Below, one piece after another: positions 1 to 8,852 of a DNA stretch of 64,000 nucleotides (position 1 is its first letter; every line of letters starts with the position of its first letter). The DNA is from Streptomyces sp. NBC_01304 (GTDB taxonomy: Bacteria; Actinomycetota; Actinomycetes; Streptomycetales; Streptomycetaceae). The notes below the pieces were generated by a model. The model had not been told where the DNA came from. It worked only from the letters and a program-made list of their open reading frames with translations, and searched no databases. The DNA lies in assembly GCF_035975855.1 (NCBI RefSeq), contig NZ_CP109055.1:1364001-1428000 (forward strand), written 5' to 3'. Both the position numbers and the translations under genes were made by a program.

Positions 1-194
1 TGCAACGCCAGGCGGTCGGGCCGGGCGCCTCCGAAGTCCTGGACACCTATGTCTGGAACGTCGGCATCAAGACCGGAAACTTCAGCTACGCGGCTGCCGT
101 CGGCATCGTCAAGGGCACCTTCGGGCTCCTCCTCGTCCTCGGCGCGAACAAGGTCGCCCATCTCATGGGCGAGCAGGGGGTGTACAAGCGATGA
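1..194 (+). CDS. Sugar ABC transporter permease, LplB type (3' end only)
   Basis: The last 63 residues of a gene that begins upstream of the window. The frame is open from the edge and ends in MGEQGVYKR followed by TGA. The tail contains a hydrophobic stretch after a VGIVKG-type motif and closes with the NKVAHLMGE pattern typical of LplB-like permeases, the first permease of oligosaccharide ABC importers. Its TGA overlaps the ATG of the next permease (ATGA), so the two are translationally coupled. The solute-binding protein is expected further upstream. Confidence 0.85.
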   Translation, partial: QRQAVGPGASEVLDTYVWNVGIKTGNFSYAAAVGIVKGTFGLLLVLGANKVAHLMGEQGVYKR

Positions 195-1117
195 GCGTGC
201 TCTCCTTCGGCATCAAGCCGGGCAGCCGCAGCGGTCTCCGTCCCGCCTGGGAGGAGGAGCCGTCCAGAACGGGGCTCGCCTCCAAAGGCGTACTCCTCGT
301 CCTGACCTGCCTGGCGATCCTCTTCCCCCTCTGGGTCGTGATCGTCACCAGCCTCTCCTCGGTGAAGACCATCACCGAGGCGGGCGGCCTCGTGGTGATC
401 CCCAGGGGCGTCACCTTCGTCGCCTACCAGGAGCTGCTCGGCGGCGGCCAGGTCGCCCGGGCCACGCTGGTGAGCGTCGGGGTCACCGTCGTCGGCACGC
501 TGTTCAGCATGACGGTGTCGGTCCTGTGCGCCTACGGCCTTTCGCGCCCCGGGTCCGTGCTGCACCGGCCGTTCCTCCTTCTCCTCCTCGCCACGATGTT
601 CTTCGGCGCCGGGCTCATCCCCACCTATCTGGTGGTGCAGGGCCTCGGTCTCACCAACTCCTACCTGTCCTTGATCCTGCCGAGCGCCGTGAACGTGTTC
701 AACATCCTTGTCCTGCGGGCGTTCTTCATGGGGACGGCACAGGAACTGGTCGAGAGTGCCCGCATCGACGGCGCGGGCGACATCCGGATCCTGTGGCAGA
801 TCGTCATGCCGTTGTCGAGGGCCGTGCTCGCGGTGATCACGCTGTTCTACGCGGTCGGCTACTGGAGCGCCTGGTTCAACGCCTCGATCTACCTCACCGA
901 CCCGGACAAGCTGCCGCTGCAGAACATCATGAACCAGCTCGTCATCCGGGGTGAACGTCCCGCGGGCCTGATGCAGGCCGTCAACACCGGTCACCTGTCC
1001 CCGCTCGCCCTCCAGATGGCGGTGATGGTCCTGGCGCTGATCCCGGTCTCGGTCCTCTCTCCCTTCGTCCAGAAGCACTTCAAGGAAGGCATGCTCACCG
1101 GCGCGGTCAAGGGCTGA
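191..1117 (+). CDS. Sugar ABC transporter permease, LplC type
   Basis: A 308-residue inner-membrane permease forming the second half of a carbohydrate ABC importer channel. It has an N-terminal hydrophobic helix (about residues 35-60), further membrane segments, and an EAA-type cytoplasmic loop (ESARIDGAGDIRILWQIVMP, about residues 186-205) that contacts the ATPase. It ends in the GMLTGAVKG tail common in LplC proteins. The start overlaps the preceding permease by ATGA. A beta-galactosidase and a GH12 glucanase follow on the same strand, which points to beta-glucan or xyloglucan oligosaccharides as cargo. No ATPase gene is nearby; a shared MsiK-like ATPase, usual in Streptomyces, would fit. 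Substrate is inferred only from context. Confidence 0.9.
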   Translation: MSVLSFGIKPGSRSGLRPAWEEEPSRTGLASKGVLLVLTCLAILFPLWVVIVTSLSSVKTITEAGGLVVIPRGVTFVAYQELLGGGQVARATLVSVGVTVVGTLFSMTVSVLCAYGLSRPGSVLHRPFLLLLLATMFFGAGLIPTYLVVQGLGLTNSYLSLILPSAVNVFNILVLRAFFMGTAQELVESARIDGAGDIRILWQIVMPLSRAVLAVITLFYAVGYWSAWFNASIYLTDPDKLPLQNIMNQLVIRGERPAGLMQAVNTGHLSPLALQMAVMVLALIPVSVLSPFVQKHFKEGMLTGAVKG

Positions 1118-1184
1118 CCGCTGTTCAGCTGCCGCCCGATGCCCTGCAAGGCCCTGACCACCTCGCAAGGAGTCGATCTCCGTC

Positions 1185-3152
1185 ATGCCCGACCTCAACG
1201 ACGTGACCCGTGGCCGCATCCTGTTCGGCGGCGACTACAACCCCGAGCAGTGGCCCGAGGAGGTGTGGCAGGACGACGTCCGCCTGATGAAGGCGGCCGG
1301 GGTCAACTCCGTCACCGTCGGCGTCTTCTCCTGGGCGAAGCTCGAACCCCGCCCGGGCGCAAGGGAGTTCGGCTGGCTGGACCGTCTCCTCGACCTGCTG
1401 CATCAGCACGGCATCGGTGTCGTCCTCGCCACGCCGACCGCGTCCCCGCCCCCGTGGCTCGGCCGGCTCCACCCCGACACGCTGCCCCGCGACGAGCACG
1501 GGCAGATCGTGTGGTGGGGCTCGCGCCAGCAGTTCTCCCACTCCAGCACCGTCTACCGGCACTACGCCGCCGCCCTCACCGAGGACCTGGCCGCCCGCTA
1601 CGGCGAGCATCCCGCGCTCACCATGTGGCACATCAACAACGAGTACTGCACCTACGACTGGGGCGACGAGTCCGCGCGCGCCTTCCGCGCCTGGCTGCAG
1701 CGCCGGTACGAGACGCTCGACGCCCTCAACGAGGCCTGGGGAACAGCCTTCTGGAGCCAGCGCTACGACTCCTGGGCCGAAATCATCCCGCCGCGCCGGG
1801 CCCAGTATCTGAAGAACCCCACCCAGGTCCTGGACTTCAAGCGCTTCACGTCCGACGCCTTGCTCGAGTGCTATCTCGCCGAGCGCGACATCGTGACCCG
1901 GCACAGCCCGCACCTGCCGGTCACCACCAACTTCATGCCCCTGTGGACCGGCCAGGACGCCTGGGAGTGGGCCCAGCACGAGGACATCGTCTCCGTCGAC
2001 ATCTACCCGGACCCCAAGGATCCCCTCGCCGGCCAGTTCAACGCCATGATCGGCGACATGACCCGCTGCCAGGCGCACGGCCCCTGGATGGTGATGGAGC
2101 AGGCGGCGGGCCCGGTCAACTTCCGTGGCATCAACCACCCCAAGCCGCGCGGCCTGAACCGCCTCCTCTCCCTCCAGTCCGTGGCGCACGGCGCGGACGC
2201 GATCTGCTTCTTCCAGTGGCGCCAGTCCCGCCAGGGCGCGGAGAAGTTCCACTCCGGGATGGTGTCGCACGCGGGCGAGCACGGCCGCACCTACCAGGAG
2301 GTCAAGGAGCTCGGCGCCGACCTCGCCCGCCTCGGCCCCGCGGTCACGGGTACCCACACCCCCGCGCAGGTGGCGGTGGTGCACGACTGGGACTCCTGGT
2401 GGGCCGACCAGCAAGGCGGCCGGCTCTCCGACCAGGTCCGCTACGAAGAGCTGATCCGGGCCTGGCACCGCGCCCTGTGGGAGGCGGGCCTCGCCACCGA
2501 TTTCGCCCGACCCGAGGGCGAGTTGGGCGCCTACCGGGTGGTCGTCGTACCGCATCTGTATCTGCTGACCGACGCGGCCGTCGAGAACCTTCTGGCGTAC
2601 GTCGCCGACGGCGGGAGCCTCGTCTGCGGCTTCCACACCGGGGCCGCCGACGCGGACGACCGGGTCCGCGAGGGCGGCATGGACGGGCGGCTGCGTGAGC
2701 TGTTCGGGATCCGTACGGTCCACGAGTGGTGGCCCCTCGACCCGGGCGAGACGGTCGGCTGCGGAACCTTCCGCGGCACCCTGTGGTCGGAGGAGCTCGA
2801 GGCGGCCGAGGACGCCGAGGTCGTCGCCTCCTATGAGGGCGGCGAACTCGACGGGCTGCCCGCAGTGCTGCGCCGGGGGCAGGGCTGGTACATCTCCACA
2901 CTCCCCGAGCCGGATGCGCTGCGCGAGCTGCTGACCACTGTGGCGAGGGAGGCAGGCGTACGTCCCGTGCTCGACGGTCTGCCTGCGGGCGTCGAGGCCG
3001 TCCGCCGCGGCGACCTGCTGTTCCTCCTCAACCACGGCCGCCTGCCGGTCGAGTTGGCCGTACCCGGAACGCACCGCGACCTCCTCGGCGGCGGCACGGT
3101 GGAGGGCTCGATCACCCTCGGCCGCTACGGCGTCGCGGTCCTCGCGCCCTGA
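1185..3152 (+). CDS. Beta-galactosidase, glycoside hydrolase family 42
   Basis: A 655-residue cytoplasmic retaining beta-galactosidase with no signal peptide. The N-terminus GGDYNPEQWPEEVW is the GH42 hallmark. The acid/base is Glu153 in WHINNEY and the nucleophile is Glu305 in MVMEQAAGPVNF. A trimerisation-like Rossmann domain follows from about residue 395 (VAVVHDWDSWWA) and a small beta domain closes the protein; this is the normal GH42 length and layout. The start is set by an AAGGAG ribosome site near 1168. It lies 67 bases behind the permeases and 55 bases before a GH12 gene. It probably removes galactose from imported oligosaccharides, for example galactosylated xyloglucan fragments. 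Confidence 0.93.
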   Translation: MPDLNDVTRGRILFGGDYNPEQWPEEVWQDDVRLMKAAGVNSVTVGVFSWAKLEPRPGAREFGWLDRLLDLLHQHGIGVVLATPTASPPPWLGRLHPDTLPRDEHGQIVWWGSRQQFSHSSTVYRHYAAALTEDLAARYGEHPALTMWHINNEYCTYDWGDESARAFRAWLQRRYETLDALNEAWGTAFWSQRYDSWAEIIPPRRAQYLKNPTQVLDFKRFTSDALLECYLAERDIVTRHSPHLPVTTNFMPLWTGQDAWEWAQHEDIVSVDIYPDPKDPLAGQFNAMIGDMTRCQAHGPWMVMEQAAGPVNFRGINHPKPRGLNRLLSLQSVAHGADAICFFQWRQSRQGAEKFHSGMVSHAGEHGRTYQEVKELGADLARLGPAVTGTHTPAQVAVVHDWDSWWADQQGGRLSDQVRYEELIRAWHRALWEAGLATDFARPEGELGAYRVVVVPHLYLLTDAAVENLLAYVADGGSLVCGFHTGAADADDRVREGGMDGRLRELFGIRTVHEWWPLDPGETVGCGTFRGTLWSEELEAAEDAEVVASYEGGELDGLPAVLRRGQGWYISTLPEPDALRELLTTVAREAGVRPVLDGLPAGVEAVRRGDLLFLLNHGRLPVELAVPGTHRDLLGGGTVEGSITLGRYGVAVLAP

Positions 3153-3207
3153 CAGACCCGCGTGCTCTTCCCGGGCACGCGACCACCCCCACGGAAAGGG
3201 ACGAACC

Positions 3208-3912
3208 ATGGCACCTCGCACCCTGCCCAGCCTCCTCCTGGCCCCCGCCCTGGCCTTCGGCGCGCTCCTCGGCCTCGCCTCGGCCCCCGCCCAGGCCGCC
3301 GTCTGGAGCTCCTGCGACCAGTGGGGCAGCACCAGCCTCGGCGGGTACACCCTCTACAACAACATCTGGGGCTCCGGCGCCGGCGCCCAGTGCGTCTGGG
3401 CCAACTCCGGTACCAACTGGGGCGTGTGGGCCGACCACCCGGCGACCAGCGGCATCAAGTCCTACCCCAACGCCAAGAAGGTGATCAACAAGCCGATCTC
3501 CTCGCTGGCCTCGCTCACCAGCAGCTACAACGTCTCCGTCCCGTCGGCGGGCGACTACAACACCTCGTACGACATCTGGGACACGGACTACGACTACGAG
3601 ATCATGCTCTGGGTGAATTACCACGGGAACGTCGGCGCGCTCGGCTCCTTCCAGGGCAACGCCACGCTCGGCGGCCACACCTGGGCCGTCTACAAGGGCG
3701 ACAACGGCGCCAACGAGGTCTTCTCGTTCCTGCGGACCTCCGACTCGTCCGCCGGCACGGTGAACATCCTGCCGATCCTCAAGTGGATCAAGGACACCAA
3801 GGGCTGGATGGGCAACGAGACCATCGGCGACGTGCAGTTCGGCTATGAGATCAGCGGGGCCCCGGGCGGGCTCGACTTCCGGACCGACAGCCTGACGGTG
3901 TCCTCCGGCTGA
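3208..3912 (+). CDS. Secreted endoglucanase/xyloglucanase, GH12
   Basis: A 234-residue secreted endo-beta-1,4-glucanase. A signal peptide (MAPRTL, hydrophobic core, APAQA cleavage near residue 30) precedes a single GH12 beta-jelly-roll domain with no carbohydrate-binding module. The nucleophile is Glu131 in DYEIMLW and the acid/base is Glu214 in GYEISG. A GGAAAGGGA ribosome site precedes the ATG. GH12 enzymes hydrolyse cellulose or xyloglucan. The neighbouring beta-galactosidase and alpha-L-fucosidase favour xyloglucan, but that is inference. It is the last plus-strand gene of the operon and converges on the LacI regulator with only 34 bases between them. Confidence 0.92.
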   Translation: MAPRTLPSLLLAPALAFGALLGLASAPAQAAVWSSCDQWGSTSLGGYTLYNNIWGSGAGAQCVWANSGTNWGVWADHPATSGIKSYPNAKKVINKPISSLASLTSSYNVSVPSAGDYNTSYDIWDTDYDYEIMLWVNYHGNVGALGSFQGNATLGGHTWAVYKGDNGANEVFSFLRTSDSSAGTVNILPILKWIKDTKGWMGNETIGDVQFGYEISGAPGGLDFRTDSLTVSSG

Positions 3913-3946
3913 ATCCCGGCACGAGAAGCGTGTGGGGCAGTGTGGG

Positions 3947-4954
3947 TCAGTGCGGGGCGGGACCCGTGCTGGCCCGCACGGTCAGTTCCGGGGCGAGCAG
4001 TTCCACGGCGTCGCTGCCGTGGCCCTCCAGCTTCGCGATGATCTGCTCGACGGCCTGCCGCCCCATCTCCTGCGCCGGAATGGACACCGACGTGAGCCGC
4101 ACGGATGCTTGCAGCGCGACCTGGTCGGGGCAGATCGCGACCACCGAGACGTCCTCGGGGACGGCGCGGCCCTGCTGGCGCAGCAGGCCGAGCAGCGGCT
4201 CGACCGCCGACTCGTTCTGCACGACGAAGCCGGTGGTGCCGGGCCGCTCGTCGAAGATGCGGGCCAGGGTCGCGGCCATCGCGTCGTAGCCGCCGTCGCT
4301 CGGGCGGTGCAGCAGGCGCAGTTTCAGCTCGCGGGCGCGGTTGCGCAGCCCGTCCAGGGTGCGTTCGGCGAAGCCGGTGTGCCGCTCGTAGACGGCGGGG
4401 GCCTCACCGATGACAGCGATGTCACGGTGCCCGAGACCCGCCAGATGCTCGGCGCACAGCGCGCCGGTGGCCGTGAAGTCGAGGTCCACGCAGGTCAGCC
4501 CGGCCGTCTCGGCGGGCAGTCCGATGAGCACGGCGGGCCGGTCACTCGCGCGCAGCAGCGGCAGCCGCGCGTCGTCCAGCTCGACGTCCATCAGGATCAT
4601 CGCGTCGGCGAGCCCGCTGCCGGTGACGCGGCGCACGGCGGGCGCGCCCTCCTCGCCGGTCAGCAGGAGCACGTCGTAGCCGTGGGTGCGGGCGGTGGTG
4701 GCGACGGCGATGGCGATCTCCATCATCACCGGTACGTACATGTCGGTGCGCAGCGGCATCATCAGGGCGATGACATTGGACTTGCTGCTGGCCAGAGCGC
4801 GGGCGCCCGCGTTGGGGTGGTAGCCGAGCTCCTGGATGCTGCGCTCGACGCGCTCGCGGGTGCCGAGCGAGATGGACCGCTTGCCGCTGAGGACGTAGCT
4901 CACCGTGCTCGCCGAGACTCCGGCGTGCTGGGCGACCTCGGCAAGGGTGACCAT
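3947..4954 (-). CDS. LacI-family transcriptional regulator
   Basis: A 335-residue sugar-responsive repressor. Residues 1-55 form the LacI helix-turn-helix and hinge (TLAEVAQHAGVSASTVSYVL, then GYHPNAGARALAS). The rest is a periplasmic-binding-protein-like effector domain ending in the usual STGPAP tail. Two palindromes with core TCGAAGCGCTTCGA lie 78-163 bases upstream (5032-5047 and 5104-5117) and probably mediate autoregulation. The same core occurs before the pectate lyase at 17.7 kb, before the sugar permeases at 34.4 kb and within the dapA-like gene at 36.5 kb, so this protein or a paralogue may control them. The inducer is unknown. Confidence 0.93.
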   Translation of the reverse strand: MVTLAEVAQHAGVSASTVSYVLSGKRSISLGTRERVERSIQELGYHPNAGARALASSKSNVIALMMPLRTDMYVPVMMEIAIAVATTARTHGYDVLLLTGEEGAPAVRRVTGSGLADAMILMDVELDDARLPLLRASDRPAVLIGLPAETAGLTCVDLDFTATGALCAEHLAGLGHRDIAVIGEAPAVYERHTGFAERTLDGLRNRARELKLRLLHRPSDGGYDAMAATLARIFDERPGTTGFVVQNESAVEPLLGLLRQQGRAVPEDVSVVAICPDQVALQASVRLTSVSIPAQEMGRQAVEQIIAKLEGHGSDAVELLAPELTVRASTGPAPH

Positions 4955-5031
4955 ACGTTCTCCCGGACTGTGCGGCGCTCGACTGACGGGCTCGACCCTA
5001 GTCGGGCCCTTCCGCGGCTGTCCAGACTGTT

Positions 5032-5047
5032 GTCGAAGCGCTTCGAC
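5032..5047. promoter_or_regulatory. LacI-type operator 1 upstream of the LacI gene
   Basis: A perfect 16-base palindrome, GTCGAAGCGCTTCGAC, 78 bases upstream of the minus-strand LacI gene. A central CG with symmetrical arms is the standard LacI-family operator layout. Assignment to the adjacent regulator is inferred from proximity and from the second copy nearby. Confidence 0.75.
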
Positions 5048-5103
5048 TCGCCCTCTGAAGAGGACGCCGTCATCGCAGGCCCAGCTGCGGATGACGCCCT
5101 GAG

Positions 5104-5117
5104 TCGAAGCGCTTCGA
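5104..5117. promoter_or_regulatory. LacI-type operator 2
   Basis: A second perfect palindrome, TCGAAGCGCTTCGA, 72 bases from operator 1 (centre to centre about 71). Paired sites at this spacing would allow cooperative binding or looping by a dimer-of-dimers repressor. It lies between the 3' end of the fucosidase gene and operator 1. Confidence 0.72.
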
Positions 5118-5140
5118 GCCTACATCTCGGCGCTGGCCTC

Positions 5141-6988
5141 TCAGCTTGCGTACAACTGCGTTGCGGGAACGATCTGTTGCTCCTGCCCGGGGCTCGACCA
5201 GAGCAGCTTCATATGGGCCTCGCCGGTGTTCTCCGCGTAGTCGATCCGGATGGAGTGGCGGGTGCCGGCCTTCAGCTGCACCTGCGCCTTGTCGATGCGC
5301 GGCTCGTGCGGAGTCCAGCTGTCGATGACGAGCTTGCCGTCGATCCAGACGCGTGCCACGTCGTCCGAGACGGTGGTGAGGGTGTACGTCTCCGAACGGC
5401 GAGGCTCGATCGTGCCGGTCCAGCGGATGCCGAACCGGTCCGCGGGGATGCTCGCATCGGGTGAACCGGAGTACTTCCAGGCGTGGTTGACGGTCGGGTC
5501 GGTGCGGGTGACCTTCGGGGTGCCGCTCAGCTCCGCGTTGTCGAAGATCTCCTGCTTCAGGCCCTTGCCGCGGCCGACCGGTGCGGTCGGGCCCGGGTCG
5601 ACGGTCAGCTCGATGACGGTGGCGGTCGCGTTCGTCGCGGCCCCGGACGGCGTGAGGTCGTACCCGTCACCGGACTTGGCGACCGCCACGGACTGCGGGG
5701 AGCCGAGGACCCGCGCCGACGTCACCGCGAAGCCCGTACGCGCCTTCAGGTGCAGGGCGGTCCCGGCGGACGGCCACTGGGTGACCGCCGCGTAGAGCTT
5801 GTTGCCCTTGCGGCTGACCGCGCCCCAGGCCGGTTCCTCGACGAGTCCGCCGTAGCGGGCGCCGTACACGGCGTTGCCCTGGCCTGCCGTGCGCAGCCAG
5901 GTGCCCATCTCCTTGAGGCGGTCGACGGACGGGGTCGGGATGCGGCCGCGGGCGTCGGGGCCGACGTTGAGGAGGTAGTTGCCACTGCGGGACGTCGTGG
6001 CGAGGAGGTTGCGGACCAGGGTGGTGCTCGACTTCCAGTTCTGGTCGTAACGGGCGAAGCCCCAGTGCCCGTTGAGGGTCATGCAGGACTCCCACAGCTG
6101 CCCGTCCACGGGGGCGTCGGGGATCTCCTGCTCGGGGGTGCCGTAGTCGCCGTCGACGACGCGGCGCTTGCCGACGCGGTTGTTGATGACCAGATCGGGG
6201 TCGAGTCCTCGGAGGTACGACTCGAGGCGTTCGCCGTCCCGGGCGGTCCAGGGGTTGTTGGGCTTGTCGGTCGACCATTCGCCGTCGAACCAGAGCAGCG
6301 CCGGATCGTAGTTGTCGACCAGCTCCTTCAGCTGTGCGTACATCCTCTTCTCGTACGCGGGGAACGTGGCCGGATCCGGGAAGTCCGGGTCGTGCCAGTC
6401 CCAGATCGAGTAGTAGAAGCCCAGCTTGATGCCGGCCTCGTCGGTCGCCTTCTTGAGCTCGGCCAGGATGTCGCGGTTCTTGTCGAAGGCCGAATGGTCG
6501 CGCAGATTCCAGGAGTTGACCTTCGTCGGCCACATCGCATAGCCCTCGTGGTGCTTCGAGGTGATGACGATGTACTTCATCCCCGCGTCCTTGGCCGCCT
6601 TGACCACGGCCTTGGCGTCGAAGTCGGCCGGGTTGAAGGTGGCGGCCTGCTTCTCGTACTCGGCCTTCTGGATGTCGCACTGCCGCTGGATCCACTCCGC
6701 GTCGCGGCACACGGTCCCGTCGGGCCGCTGGTACTCGCCCTCCAGATTGGAGTAGGCGCCGAAGTGGATGAACATGCCGAACCGGTCCTGCCGGAACCAG
6801 CTGGTGCGGTCCGCGGTGAAGGGGTCGTCGAGGGCGTGGTCGGTGCCCGGCCCCTCCGCGGTCGCGGATGCAGGGGTCGGGGCGGGTGCCGCGGTGCCGG
6901 TGGGGACGGCCGTGGCCAGCAGGACTCCGGCCAGGAGGAGGGCTCTGCCTATGAGTTTGCGCCGGGTGCGGAGGGTCCTTGTGCGCAT
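5141..6988 (-). CDS. Secreted alpha-L-fucosidase GH29 with C-terminal PA14 domain
   Basis: A 615-residue exported glycosidase that removes terminal alpha-L-fucose. A long signal peptide (RTRRKLIGRALLLAGVLLA, cleavage near residue 34) precedes a GH29 barrel from about residue 60 (SWFRQDRFGMFIHFGAYS). The nucleophile is Asp235 in LLWFDGEW; the SKHHEGYAMW motif is also present. After a beta-sandwich domain, about residues 480-615 resemble a PA14 domain (GTIEPRRSETYTL, VRVWIDGKLV-like strands), probably carbohydrate-binding. It sits alone on its strand between the LacI regulator and the GH6 cellulase and has its own promoter. With GH12 and GH42 nearby, fucosylated xyloglucan is the likely target. 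Confidence 0.93.
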   Translation of the reverse strand: MRTRTLRTRRKLIGRALLLAGVLLATAVPTGTAAPAPTPASATAEGPGTDHALDDPFTADRTSWFRQDRFGMFIHFGAYSNLEGEYQRPDGTVCRDAEWIQRQCDIQKAEYEKQAATFNPADFDAKAVVKAAKDAGMKYIVITSKHHEGYAMWPTKVNSWNLRDHSAFDKNRDILAELKKATDEAGIKLGFYYSIWDWHDPDFPDPATFPAYEKRMYAQLKELVDNYDPALLWFDGEWSTDKPNNPWTARDGERLESYLRGLDPDLVINNRVGKRRVVDGDYGTPEQEIPDAPVDGQLWESCMTLNGHWGFARYDQNWKSSTTLVRNLLATTSRSGNYLLNVGPDARGRIPTPSVDRLKEMGTWLRTAGQGNAVYGARYGGLVEEPAWGAVSRKGNKLYAAVTQWPSAGTALHLKARTGFAVTSARVLGSPQSVAVAKSGDGYDLTPSGAATNATATVIELTVDPGPTAPVGRGKGLKQEIFDNAELSGTPKVTRTDPTVNHAWKYSGSPDASIPADRFGIRWTGTIEPRRSETYTLTTVSDDVARVWIDGKLVIDSWTPHEPRIDKAQVQLKAGTRHSIRIDYAENTGEAHMKLLWSSPGQEQQIVPATQLYAS

Positions 6989-7021
6989 GGGGCGGCTCCT
7001 GAGTTCGTGGGGTCGCTCGGG

Positions 7022-7050
7022 AACGTAGAGATGAATACATCGGATGTCAA
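7022..7050 (-). promoter_or_regulatory. Fucosidase promoter with a palindromic operator in the spacer
   Basis: Read on the minus strand, TTGACA (7050-7045) and TACGTT (7027-7022) are separated by exactly 17 bases, 34 bases upstream of the fucosidase ATG. The 11-base palindrome ACATCGGATGT (7037-7047) fills most of the spacer, so a bound repressor would exclude RNA polymerase. A partial copy (ACATCGGAT on the minus strand, 7111-7103) lies about 65 bases upstream. The operator differs from the LacI-type GAAGCGCTTC sites, which implies a different regulator. Confidence 0.72.
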
Positions 7051-7134
7051 CGGCTCCAACTCGCCAAGGCAGCCGCGATGTTGGAGGGACTGATACTTAT
7101 CGATCCGATGTTTCCCGAGCGACCCCACCAACCG

Positions 7135-8844
7135 CTACAGCGCCGGGTGGGCGTTCTTCATGAGCTCCTGGAACTGGGCGGAGAACCACTTCCCGGAGAG
7201 CGGCGCGTCGGGCAGTGCGCCGGACATGTTGTTGTTGTTGCGCGGGTTGCCGGTGTACGTGGGGTCACACATCCGGTCGAAGCCCTTGCCCTCGTTGTTG
7301 GGGATCTCCTTGCTGGCGCCGTCGGACTCACCCGGCGGCTTCACCCACACATAGGCGTCGATGCCGGCCGCGGGCGCGGCCTGCGGGCGCTCGCCGAGGC
7401 CCGCACCGGACTGGTTGCACCAGTTGCCGACGTGGATGCGGCGGTCGATGCGGCCGCCCTCGATGTACGTGTCCACGCTGGTGCTCGCCCCGGGGCCGGT
7501 GGGCCGGGCGGTGCCGCCCCAGCCGTTGCGGGAGGTGTCGATCAGCATGCCGATGTTGCTGTCGAAGCCGACGGAGACCAGCTTGGTGCGGAAGGCCTGG
7601 GCGAAGGACTGCTCGTCGACGTACCGGTTCCAGTCGACCCACTTGGACTCGCGGACCGACTTGCCCGCCACGGTGTCGTTGATCGTGAAGTACTCCTCCT
7701 TCAGCGCGCTGTAGTTGGCGGTGTTGGTGATGAAGCCGTGGACGTCGGAGACGGTGGCGCCTTCGGCGGTCGCGGCCTGCTTCATGATGTCGGCGGAGGG
7801 CCCGAAGTTGTCGTCCCAGCCGAGCCAGCCGTGGTGGCCGGCGTCCACGTAGTTGTAGACGTTGGACACGTCACCGAGCTTGTTCAGGGCGTAGCCGACG
7901 CCCTTGACGTAGTTGCCGTTGGCCTTCATCACGTCGCACTGGGGGGTCGCGGTCGGGCGGCCGCCGGTGTTGGTGACGAGGTTGGGCAGCGAGTCGATCT
8001 CGACGGTCGTCACGATGCGCAGGCTCGCGTACTTGGGGTCGGCGAAGATCGCTGCGATCGGGTCGATGTACTGCGTCTTGTACTTGTCGATCTCCGTCGG
8101 GCCGAGTTCACCGTTGGAGGCGAGGGCGGAGCAGTCACGGCCGGGCAGGTTGTAGATGACGAACTGGACGACGAGTTCGCCGGAGCCCTTCTGCTTCAGG
8201 GCCTCGTCCAGGTGGTCGCGCAGGCCCATGCCGGTGCCCACACCCTCGATGGCGGCGATGCGGTCCAGCCACACGGCGGTGGACTGGTTCGCGATGCGGC
8301 TGCCGCCGGGTTCGGCGGCGGCGTTCGCCGACCACTCGGGGTTCACATAGCCCTTGGCACCCGCGTACGGATTGTCCACCCGGTCACCGGGATCCGGGTC
8401 CGGTGGGTCCGTGGGGCCGCCCGGATCCGCGTTGCAGGCGACGCCATTGAGCTTGAACACGGTGGGCAGCGCGTTGCTGCCGCTGTAGGAGGCGTTGAAG
8501 CCGAACGACGCCGAGGAGCCGGTGGAGAGCGACCCGTTGTAGGAGAGGCTCTTGGCGCTGACACCGCTGCCGCTCTGGGCGATCTCGGCGTTCCAGCCCT
8601 GGCTGACCTTCTGATTGCCGGCGAAGGACCAGGTCAGATCCCAACTATTCACCGCGTCACCGGTGTTGGTGACGGTGACCGCGGCGGTGAAGCCGGAGTC
8701 CCACTGGTTCTGCACCTTGTACTCGACCTTGCAGCCCGCGGCGGCTGCCGCGGCCCCGCGCTCCGGGGCGGTCATGGCGGTGGCGGTGGACGCGCTCGCC
8801 GCGATCAGTGCGGCGGCGGCCAGTAATGCCGTACGGGGTCTCAT
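7135..8844 (-). CDS. Secreted cellobiohydrolase, CBM2-GH6
   Basis: A 569-residue exocellulase that releases cellobiose from non-reducing chain ends. Order: signal peptide (MRPRTALLAAAALIAAS, to about residue 35), N-terminal CBM2 (CKVEYKV to NGVAC, about 38-140), a Pro/Asp linker (PTDPPDPDPGD), then GH6. The family 6 signature VIYNLPGRDCSALASNGE carries catalytic Asp237. The roughly 420-residue catalytic domain matches exo-acting Cel6B rather than shorter endoglucanases. The ATG was chosen because it starts a clear signal peptide; the same frame stays open into the neighbouring gene. It lies 8 bases behind the GH5 gene and probably shares its CebR-controlled promoter. Confidence 0.94.
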   Translation of the reverse strand: MRPRTALLAAAALIAASASTATAMTAPERGAAAAAAGCKVEYKVQNQWDSGFTAAVTVTNTGDAVNSWDLTWSFAGNQKVSQGWNAEIAQSGSGVSAKSLSYNGSLSTGSSASFGFNASYSGSNALPTVFKLNGVACNADPGGPTDPPDPDPGDRVDNPYAGAKGYVNPEWSANAAAEPGGSRIANQSTAVWLDRIAAIEGVGTGMGLRDHLDEALKQKGSGELVVQFVIYNLPGRDCSALASNGELGPTEIDKYKTQYIDPIAAIFADPKYASLRIVTTVEIDSLPNLVTNTGGRPTATPQCDVMKANGNYVKGVGYALNKLGDVSNVYNYVDAGHHGWLGWDDNFGPSADIMKQAATAEGATVSDVHGFITNTANYSALKEEYFTINDTVAGKSVRESKWVDWNRYVDEQSFAQAFRTKLVSVGFDSNIGMLIDTSRNGWGGTARPTGPGASTSVDTYIEGGRIDRRIHVGNWCNQSGAGLGERPQAAPAAGIDAYVWVKPPGESDGASKEIPNNEGKGFDRMCDPTYTGNPRNNNNMSGALPDAPLSGKWFSAQFQELMKNAHPAL

Positions 8845-8852
8845 GGCGTTCC

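Noticed and set aside
1125..3350. A 741-codon open frame antisense to the GH42 gene
   Set aside because: It mirrors a clear enzyme gene, has no recognisable domain and arises from GC-rich codon bias.
4000..5464. Long plus-strand frame opposite the LacI gene
   Set aside because: Antisense shadow; no ribosome site or domain, and it covers the LacI operators.
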